DNA from: Parietaria judaica
Taxonomy: Eukaryota > Streptophyta > Magnoliopsida > Rosales > Urticaceae
Assembly: GCA_954871525.1 (NCBI GenBank)
Contig: OX940860.1
Span: 18,322,001 to 18,386,000 of the forward strand
Length of the DNA: 64,000 nt
Direction: 5' to 3'
The stretch's first letter is position 1. Each line of letters opens with the position of its first letter. Positions 56,717 to 64,000 of the stretch are shown piece after piece. The notes beneath the pieces are model-generated. The model was not told the origin of the DNA. It was given only the letters and a program-made list of their open reading frames with translations, and searched no databases. Both the position numbers and the translations under genes were made by a program.

Positions 56717-57511
56717 AAATATGAAATATTATTTATAGTATAAATTTGACAAAATCATGTAAAAATTCGTGATGAAAATTAATTAAATTCACGGAGTCAG
56801 ATATTTTGTGACTTTTGCCGCAAAAATAAATTAATTTAGGGACACTAGAATTGTTTTCATGATAATATCTTATTCTCCAAGGGTTGGGGTGCAATTTCTT
56901 TTAAATTTGAAATGATTTCGAACTTTTTTGGAGGGAGCAGTTACGACACGTGTCGATTTGCTCGAGATTAGAAGAAGAGGATAACCTCTTCGACTTCTGC
57001 TGACTTGGTCAGCTCATCATTACGCTGACGTGTCATGATCTGGGAATTGATCCCAGTCGTTGGATGGTTTCGGCGCGAGAATAGAGGGAACCCTAGCCTT
57101 GCGATTCGGGTCGAATTTCGATTATAAAAACACTTAAAAGTGTTTCTTTGCAGAAGTCCAATCAGCCTTAAAAACTCTGCTCGGTTGTGTCGCTTCAAAT
57201 TCCAGGTAACTGTTCCTCTTTCTTTTTAAGTCTCTCCCTCTTCTTTTTTACTTTCGCATTCGTGACGAGAGAGAAGCTTTTTTCTCTGCCATTGTCGTTC
57301 TGCAACCTCGAGCAATACTGTCCTAGGGTCTCCAGGTTTTTCTTCTTTTCTTGTATTTCCTTTCCTGGGTTCTAGGATTCGTTGTTATTTTTCGACCGGG
57401 ACTAGGTGTTTTTTGGGTTTGAGATTGTGTGGTGATTTGGGTTTGACTTTTTCTGGGTTTCTGGGTATATGCGTTCAAGCCCCCTTTTTTTTTTTTTTTT
57501 TTTGCGAAAAA
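56717..57511 (+). promoter_or_regulatory. Upstream region of the antisense gene
   Basis: TATAAAAA at 57123-57130 with TCCAATCAG about 30 bp after it, then a CT-rich leader. CAG/GTAACT at about 57207 and TCCAG at about 57336 could bound a 5' UTR intron. A poly-T run (57486-57503) stands just before the ATG. This is consistent with an internal promoter driving the plus-strand gene; not proven. Confidence 0.45.
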
Positions 57512-60454
57512 ATGGCTGATGGCAAGAAGAGTAAGGCTAAGGGTTCGGTTTTGGTTTCGGAATTCCTTCAGACTGATTCTCCTAGGTCTAGGCTGAGGGA
57601 AGTGGATATTCCTCGACTCAGGTCGGAGTATGGTATTCCAGAGTCTGTCCCTCTTCGGGTTCCAGATTCTGATGAATTTGCGGACTCGATCAAAGATGAT
57701 TGGGTTTGCATTTATGAGAGGTATTTTCAGGATTGTGGGTTGAGATTTCCGATTCCTAAGCCTATTCTTAGGTACGTGAACCAGTTAGACATTTCTTTGG
57801 CTCAGTTGAGTCCGAATTCCTATAGGATTTTGCATGCTTATCTGGTTAGATGTAGGGAGGAAAGTTGTAATTTCTCGCTGTTCGACATGCTTGAAGTTTT
57901 TTCGGTCAAGAAAAATTCTAGGGCTGAGGGTAGGTTTTACATTTCGGTCAAAGGTCATAAGGGTGATTTTATTAGAGGCATCCCGAACAAGGATGATGGA
58001 TGGCAGGACAGATATTTCTTTTTTAAGCCTTGCTCGGGGTCCTTTGGTACTTGGGATTCCTATGTGAATAAATGGGCTCATAGTATTGGTAATCTTCTTC
58101 TGTCTTTTGCTCGGGTTTAAATCTTGTTCGCTTCCTTTTTCTGATATTTGCTCGTTGTGTTTTTCAGATCGGAAAGGAAAGAAGACAAGGTCGAAGCCTC
58201 TTGGGGAGGAGTGGATTGCTAAGAACGAGGTTCTGTTCCCTGAAGGTGGTATTGAATGGAAGGCTCTTACCGAGGAGAGATTTATTGCTTCTGGGGTTTG
58301 GCATCCTGGGCCCAGTTGCACCTTTGTTGAATACGATCAAGGCTCAAGCAATTCCGAGGAAGAAGGTAGATTTCTAAACTGCTTATTATTTTCTGAATAT
58401 TTACTAATAGGTTCTGCTCGTCAGATATGACTGGTGAGCTCAACTACCGAGAATTGAGGGCTCAGCGAGCGGCTGCCAAGGTTGCTGTGTCCGGAAAGGG
58501 GAAGGAGAAAACCACTCAGGTGGTCGGAAAGGTTCCTGATCGGGCCAAAGTGGTCCCGGGAAAAGGGAAAGAGAAAGTCACTTATGTGACCGAGAAGGTT
58601 TCTGCTCGGCCCGAGGTGGCCAAAGGAGTGAAGAAAATCTCCGAGAAAGTTCGGGGGGTTCCTAAGGAGGGGGAGACCCAGGGGTCGGTTCCTACTCTGC
58701 CCGCAGGGGAAACCGGGGCAACTCTTAGCCCGAAGGTTGCGTCGGAGCAAGTCCTGGAGGGGACTGTTCTTTCGGCAGCAGAACAAGAAGCCGCCCGAGC
58801 TGTCGCAGAGAGGGAGTTCGTCAAGATTTCTGACGAAGAGCCGATTCTGGAGCCGACCAAAATTTCTGAATCCCTGCCCGATCTTGGGCTCGCACCGGCC
58901 GAGGTCGCGAGCCCGCAGAGCCAGGGTAAACGAATTCGCTCTGCTGAGGAGGATGTGGCTCGTAAAAAGTCGAAGGGAGATGATCTTCGAGGTGAAACTA
59001 CGACCAAAACTTTTTCCGAGGTGCTTCAATCTAGCAGCACCAAACCTCCACCTCAAGGTTCGGGGAAGAGAGTTGTTCACAAGAAGACGGCTGGTCGCGA
59101 CCGGGTCTTGCTCGGGAACATCTCTGATCGGCGCACGGAGAGAGCTGGTCGCGAGATTCAGCCCGCCCGACCAGAGAGTTCAGACCTTCATCCTCAGGTT
59201 AAGAGGGTCGCCAAGGTCGCCTGGTACGGTGAGAAGGGTCTTCACGAGGCTCCCAAGGTAGCTGGGAACTTGATGAAGCAACTGACGAGCGGGGGAATTT
59301 CTCCCGTGAGGGATGAAGATGTTTCTCAGCCTCGGGCATACAATGCTTTCGCTGCTATGCATGCCAAGGTAAATGAGGTACTTATATCACGCTTTTCCTT
59401 CTGTTGCGCGCGCCTTTTTCTATATATTTTCTGTTTTTGTTGGCAGCTCGGAGCATATGCCAACGAGATGGTTCTCAGATATGAGGACGCGCTCAGAGAG
59501 CTTAAGGAGAGGCTGTCCGTGGCCGAAGGGGATGGGATCAAGGCTGATCTGGCCGAGAAAGAAAAAGAGCTAGCCCGGGTGAATGCCGAGCTAGAAAAGA
59601 GTTCCGGGCAGCTGGCGCTGAGGAGCAAAGAGATCCTCGAATTGAAGCGCTTGGTCGGAGTGAGGGACCAGAAGATTAAAGCCTTGGAGATTACCGAAGT
59701 AGACCTTCGGGAGAAGCTGGTCAATGCTTCCGCTATGGTCTCCGAGACCCAGACGGCCGAGAAGACGGCTCTTACACTGCTCGCCACCTCTGATGCTGCG
59801 TTAGGCCGAGCTAGGAACAGCATGAGGGAACTTCGCGAAGAGATGATCGCATTGAAAGTTGATCATTCTTACATCCAGGACAAGCTGACCGCGGCTCGGG
59901 CAGAGGCGGCTGCTGAGAAGGAGGCCACCAAGGCTGCTCGGCGCAAGTATCGCAAGCGCGTGCAGCAAAGAGACGCGGTGATTGCTCACCACGAGAAAAT
60001 TGCGCACGATACCAAGATCCTTCATCAGGTTGAGGGCAACGTGGCTATCATTGGTGAGATACTCGGGGGTAAACTCACCGACTTTTCGGGCGAACTGGAA
60101 ATTCTCACGGAGGATAAGTCTACGTATGAAGACCTCCTGGCCGGGCAACCGGCACCCGTGGTGGACTCTCCAGCTCTCTCTCCCGAGTTCGACCTGACCG
60201 AGGGTGCTGGTCTTGCAGATCCCGAGCCGAGCTTAAACGCAGCGATCCTCCCGGAAGAGAATGCCTCTACTGTTCCGACCTTGAGTGGGCCAACCCAAAT
60301 CGAGCTTGAGGTTACCCCTTCTGTAGGCGACCCCATTCCGACCGAGCTAAATCCATCCGAGCCGAGTGTACATCTCCCGACCCCGAAGAGCGCGACCGAG
60401 CTGAAACCGACCGAGCCGACCCAGCAAGTGGAGACCTCTTCCGACGCTGCCTAG
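57512..60454 (+). CDS. Antisense additional ORF of the Tat element (gypsy-type transposon domain)
   Basis: Four exons, 57512-58088, 58168-58365, 58425-59368 and 59447-60454, have GT/AG ends and join without a break into 908 residues. The N-terminal 190 residues carry the putative gypsy-type transposon domain (Transposase_28 type): DDWVCIYERYFQDCGLRFPI, YVNQLDISLAQLSPNSYRIL and FDMLEVFSVKK. The middle (about 190-570) is basic and disordered, with nuclear-signal-like KRIRSAEEDVARKKSK. Residues about 590-770 form a long coiled coil (LKERLSVAEG, EKEKELARVNAELEKSSGQL). The tail is rich in Pro, Glu and Thr. It lies between pol and the 3' LTR on the strand opposite to pol. From memory, Tat-lineage elements such as Grande carry similar antisense frames; their role is unknown. 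ATG choice rests on the MADGKKSKAK start after a poly-T leader. Confidence 0.82.
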
Positions 60455-61503
60455 AGAAGGCAGCCATCTCTGAGCTTGTTGCTCCTTTTTCCCTTTTATT
60501 TTTGAATATTGAACATCGTTTCTGCCCGTGGTTAGGGCCTTATTTCGGGCAGGTTATGGGACCTGAACCCCTTTTTTTCTTTGTAACTCTTTCGTTATTT
60601 TGCAAGTACTCTGCCCGTGGCTAGGGCCTTTTATAATAATTTGATCTTTTTTGTGAAAATTGTCCTGGAAAATAAGTTGCTATATATATATATATATATT
60701 TATTTTATTTTTTAAATACATAGCTGTCTTTTGTAAACGTTGTGAATAATATTCCGATGCTTCTACTTTATGAAGCTTTTGATCGGAGTATTCGATCAGG
60801 ATATTTTTGTCAATTTTCAGATCGGATATTCCGATTCTATTACACGTGTTGGGAAAAAAGAGGTTTGATACGATCTAGCTTATACGAGCTCAAGAATAGC
60901 TAATAATGGAATAGGATTCGTAGTACCTTGGGGAGTAGATGCTTGTTTGTTCGGTACCATTCTTCGAGCAGTTCTGTAGTAAGTTTCCGAGGCCGAGCTA
61001 GGCGCGGGGGTCTTTAAAGATAAGATTTGATAGGGTTAGGTACCCTGGTAAGTATGTTACTTGCAAAGATGGGGTATGGTACCCGGGCAAGTATGTTACT
61101 CGCAAAGAAAGGGTCTGGTACCCGGGCAAGTATGTTACTTGCAAAGAAAGGGTCTGGTACCCGTTTGGATGCCAGGACCTGTTGTTCTGGACTTGAATGG
61201 TTTCTATCAATCTAATAGCTCATGTAGATTTTGCTATGATTTACTTAATAATGAATTCAAAAATGAAATGAATTCTTTTTTGAGAGTGGGATCACTTACT
61301 TGTGTTGGGATAGTGCTCGGGAGTTCTTTTGAAGTCAAAATTTTTCCTTAGGTTTGATACCCTTATCTCGGGAGGCAGGGGCATGCAGGGTCGTTGGGTT
61401 TGTTGGGGCTGCGTTCGGTCGTCTTTTGGCCGAACTGCCTACGTACCCCACTCTCTGGGGATCAAGCCATTACGTAGTTCATGGGAGGTCAATCTCTGAC
61501 CTT
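60455..61503. other. Spacer between the convergent antisense gene and pol
   Basis: Convergent 3' ends of both genes. CTGCCCGTGG-CTAGGGCC occurs twice in related form (60522 and 60611). A TA run lies at 60683-60698. No further ORF. Confidence 0.5.
61039..61160. repeat. Three tandem repeats, unit 38-39 bp
   Basis: The unit starts GGTACCCGGGCAAGTATGTT and runs to GCAAAGAAAGGGTCT; three copies follow one another with small changes. Such tandem repeats before the 3' LTR are common in Tat elements. Confidence 0.85.
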
Positions 61504-64000
61504 TTATGCGTAGTACTTTTTGAGGTGCATTGCATTCCAGCTCCGAAGGATTCTCGATCCATCCGGGGTCGCCAGTTTGTATACACCGGGTTTTACTACT
61601 TCGGTAACAATATAAGGTCCTTCCCAGTTAGCCCCCAACTTGCCAGCGTTGGGCTCGGCTGTGTTTTGGAAGACCCGTCTGAGGACCATTTCTCCGGAGG
61701 TGAATCTGCGATGCTTAACTTTAGAATTATAGTACTTGGCTACCGAGTTTTGGTAGTTAGTAATTCGAATTAAGGCTTTTTCGCGTCGTTCATCTGCGTG
61801 GTCAAGTTGGTCTAATCTCATTTCGTCGTTAGTTTCTGCGTTGTCGGGAGCATACTCCCTTCTGAGACTGGGGGCCTCGATCTCGGCTGGTATGACTGCT
61901 TCAGTGCCATATACCATCGAAAAAGGGGTTTCTCCCGTGGCTCTCCGCGGGGTGGTCCTGTATGACCACAAAACGCCTATGAGCTCATCGGCCCATCGAC
62001 CCTTTTTGGTGTCAAGTCTTTTCTTGATACCATCCACAATGGTCCGGTTAGAGACTTCCGCCTGACCGTTTCCTTGTGGATATCTGGGGGTGGATGTGTT
62101 TAGGGAAATCTTCCAGTTATAGCAGAAGTTCTGGAACCTGTTCGACACGAACTGGGGTCCGTTGTCGGCAATGATTTCCTTGGGCAATCCGAAGCGACTT
62201 ATGATGTTCTTCCACACATAGTGTTCCACATCTGAGTCTTTGATGTTGGCGTAGGATTCGGCTTCCACCCATTTCGAGAAATAATCCGTCACAACTAGTA
62301 AGAACCTTTTCCCAGCTGGTGCCAAGGGGAAAGGTCCTACTATATCCATGGACCATTTCATGAATGGGTAGGGTACCGAGACTGACGACAACTTCTCTGC
62401 CGGACAGTGTATGGCCGGCGAATGGCGCTGACATTTGTCGCATCGTTTGGCGTGATTTTCTGCATCGGCCAGCATGGTTGGCCAAAAGAAACCTTGCCGT
62501 TTCGCTTTGTTAGAAAGCGATCTTCCGCCAGAATGGTTTCCGCATTCTCCGTCGTGGATCTCCTGCAATACGATTTTAGCTTCGGTCTTTCCTAAGCACC
62601 TTAGGTAGGGTCCGGAGTAGCTTCGTTTGTATAATTTTCCGTCTATCAGGCAGAACCTAGCACTTTGAATGCGGAGTTTCCGGGCCTTCTGTTTATCCTG
62701 GGGTTTTTCTCCCGTCAGGATATAGTTCAGGATGGGAGTTCTCCCGTCTTCCGCACCTGTTCGGATATTGTGGATGTGTAGACTTACACTAGGCTCGTCT
62801 ATCACTTCCACGGGAATTATTCTTTTTGCCTCGGGGTCTGAAGTGGATGCTAGTCCGGCTAGAGCGTCTGCCGAAGAATTTTCACTTCGTGGTATCTGAA
62901 TCACCTCAACTTTGTCAAATTGAGAGATCAGGTCCTTGACCACCGCGAGGTATTTTTCCATGCGATCGTCCCTAGTGGTATATTCGCCACTAATTTGGCT
63001 GGTGACCAGTTTAGAATCCGAATGAGCTCTAATTTTTCTGGCTCCAACTGCTTTGGCCAGTTTTAACCCTGCTATCAGTGCCTCATATTCTGTCTCGTTG
63101 TTTGTGGCATGGAATCTTAGCCGGAATGACTGTTCCAAAACCTCTCCGGTTGGGGAAATCAAGCGTATTCCTATTCCGGATCCGCCCTTATTTGATGCCC
63201 CGTCCACCTCGAGACGCCATTCTTCGTTCCTTTTCTTCCCCGTAGGATCATCCGTGGGGAGTTCGATAAGGAAGTCAGCTAGCACCTGGGACTTGGCGCA
63301 CGTTCGAATTTTATATTCGATGTCGAATTCGCTTAGTTCGACGGCCCACTTGGTCAGCCGTCCCGACTGATTTGGGCTATGGAGGATTACCCTTAAGGGT
63401 TGAGTTGTCATTACCAAGATGGTATGAGACTGGAAATAGGGCCGGAGTTTTCGCGCTGAGGTTATCATAGCCAAAGCTAACTTTTCCATGGCGGGATATC
63501 TTATTTCTGCGTCCTCCAGCGATTTGCTAACGTAGAAAATTGGTCTTTGTTCGCCCCTATCTTCCCGAACGATTACGCCGCTGACGGCCGAGAGGGATAC
63601 TGCCAGGTATAGCAGTAGGGATTCTCCCGTAATCGGTCGGGACAGTATCGGTGGCGTTGATAGGTACCTTTTCAGGTCTTGGAATGCTGTTTTGCACTCT
63701 TCGGTCCATTCGAACTTTTTGTTGCCCCTTAGGATCTTGTAGAAAGGCAAGCATTTGTCCGTAGACCTCGAGATGAACCGATTAAGAGCCGCTATCCTTC
63801 CGGTCAATCTCTGCGTTTCTCGAACAGTCCTTGGGGAGGGCATGTTCAGGAGAGCTTTGATTTGATCCGGGTTGGCCTCTATTCCTCGTTGGGTTACCAG
63901 GTAACCGAGGAACTTTCCGGACGTTACTCCGAAAGTGCACTTAGCGGGGTTGAGCTTCATTTGGTACTTTCGAAGTATCGCGAAGCACTCTTCCAGGTGG
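61504..64000 (-). CDS. pol: Ty3/gypsy (Tat lineage) pol: RT end, RNase H, second RNase H, integrase
   Basis: Open from the right edge to a stop at 61504; partial at its N-terminus, with the internal Met at 63960 not being the true start. Counting from that Met: RT thumb 1-105 (LNPAKCTFGVTSGKFLGYLV); degenerate RNase H about 110-235, where the usual first Asp is replaced (LYLAVS); a second, archaeal-type RNase H about 247-370 with D253, E292, D315 and D365 (EVDGASNKGG, HSDS, SSADALAG), the mark of the Tat lineage; integrase zinc finger H469, H476, C507, C510; and integrase core D539, D599, E635. The C-terminus ends WNAMHLKKYYA. The frame is intact throughout, so the copy looks young. It makes element cDNA and inserts it into the genome. 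Confidence 0.95.
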   Translation of the reverse strand, partial: HLEECFAILRKYQMKLNPAKCTFGVTSGKFLGYLVTQRGIEANPDQIKALLNMPSPRTVRETQRLTGRIAALNRFISRSTDKCLPFYKILRGNKKFEWTEECKTAFQDLKRYLSTPPILSRPITGESLLLYLAVSLSAVSGVIVREDRGEQRPIFYVSKSLEDAEIRYPAMEKLALAMITSARKLRPYFQSHTILVMTTQPLRVILHSPNQSGRLTKWAVELSEFDIEYKIRTCAKSQVLADFLIELPTDDPTGKKRNEEWRLEVDGASNKGGSGIGIRLISPTGEVLEQSFRLRFHATNNETEYEALIAGLKLAKAVGARKIRAHSDSKLVTSQISGEYTTRDDRMEKYLAVVKDLISQFDKVEVIQIPRSENSSADALAGLASTSDPEAKRIIPVEVIDEPSVSLHIHNIRTGAEDGRTPILNYILTGEKPQDKQKARKLRIQSARFCLIDGKLYKRSYSGPYLRCLGKTEAKIVLQEIHDGECGNHSGGRSLSNKAKRQGFFWPTMLADAENHAKRCDKCQRHSPAIHCPAEKLSSVSVPYPFMKWSMDIVGPFPLAPAGKRFLLVVTDYFSKWVEAESYANIKDSDVEHYVWKNIISRFGLPKEIIADNGPQFVSNRFQNFCYNWKISLNTSTPRYPQGNGQAEVSNRTIVDGIKKRLDTKKGRWADELIGVLWSYRTTPRRATGETPFSMVYGTEAVIPAEIEAPSLRREYAPDNAETNDEMRLDQLDHADERREKALIRITNYQNSVAKYYNSKVKHRRFTSGEMVLRRVFQNTAEPNAGKLGANWEGPYIVTEVVKPGVYKLATPDGSRILRSWNAMHLKKYYA

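Noticed and set aside
57785..59080. Minus-strand frames of 141-219 codons under the antisense gene
   Set aside because: Shadows of the spliced plus-strand coding sequence.
61354..61773. Plus-strand frame over the end of pol
   Set aside because: Shadow of the pol coding sequence; no family resemblance.
1..64000. CRISPR arrays, rRNA genes, functional tRNA genes
   Set aside because: None found; the only tRNA-like parts are degenerate modules inside hAT elements, and the genome is eukaryotic.

Overview
The window reads as nuclear DNA of a eudicot flowering plant. It is strongly AT-rich, its genes are split by GT-AG introns, and it holds plant-only families: an S40 senescence regulator, ARF, MOM1, GRIK, and LTR elements with the tRNA-iMet primer site TGGTATCAGAGC. 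I cannot name the species. Only three host genes look intact: an S40/DUF584 gene (816-1304, minus), the ribosomal protein uL6/RPL9 gene in three exons (41093-42446, plus) and a RING-H2 gene (51415-52047, minus). Everything else recognisable is mobile DNA or broken gene copies.

Layout. 1-2.8 kb: S40 gene with two groups of G-boxes upstream. 2.8-8.4 kb: AT-rich intergenic DNA with fold-back elements and microsatellites. 8.4-22.9 kb: a tandem array of a non-coding LTR-type unit (LTR about 230-260 bp, then a primer site), interrupted by five DNA transposons, three of them with clear target duplications. 23.5-27.3 kb: a MOM1-like pseudogene on the minus strand with frameshifts, holding a probable solo LTR. 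28.4-29.9 kb: an ARF-like pseudogene containing a 410-bp near-perfect inverted duplication of its B3-coding part. 30-41 kb: a degenerate telomere-like tract, two more copies of the LTR unit, an ARF fragment and three hAT-type elements, one nested in another. 41-42.5 kb: RPL9. 44.3-46.2 kb: a transposon-protein gene with GC-rich palindromic repeats. 47.4-48.5 kb: the 3' half of a GRIK kinase gene. 49.2-52.4 kb: the RING gene and a truncated duplicate, separated by a primer-site-bearing short-LTR element.

53.2-64 kb: a last ARF exon fragment, a piece of an old gypsy LTR with striking GC palindromes, and a large young-looking Ty3/gypsy element of the Tat lineage lying on the minus strand. Its 3' LTR is 55717-56702 and its pol runs off the right edge. 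Between them is a spliced 908-codon reading frame on the opposite strand, with its own TATA-like box and the putative gypsy-type transposon domain.

The genes here do not form a pathway. The main story is repeated transposition and fragmentation of host genes (ARF at three or more sites, MOM1, GRIK, RING). Two items deserve attention: the ARF fold-back, which could give a long hairpin RNA if transcribed, and the antisense gene of the Tat element.
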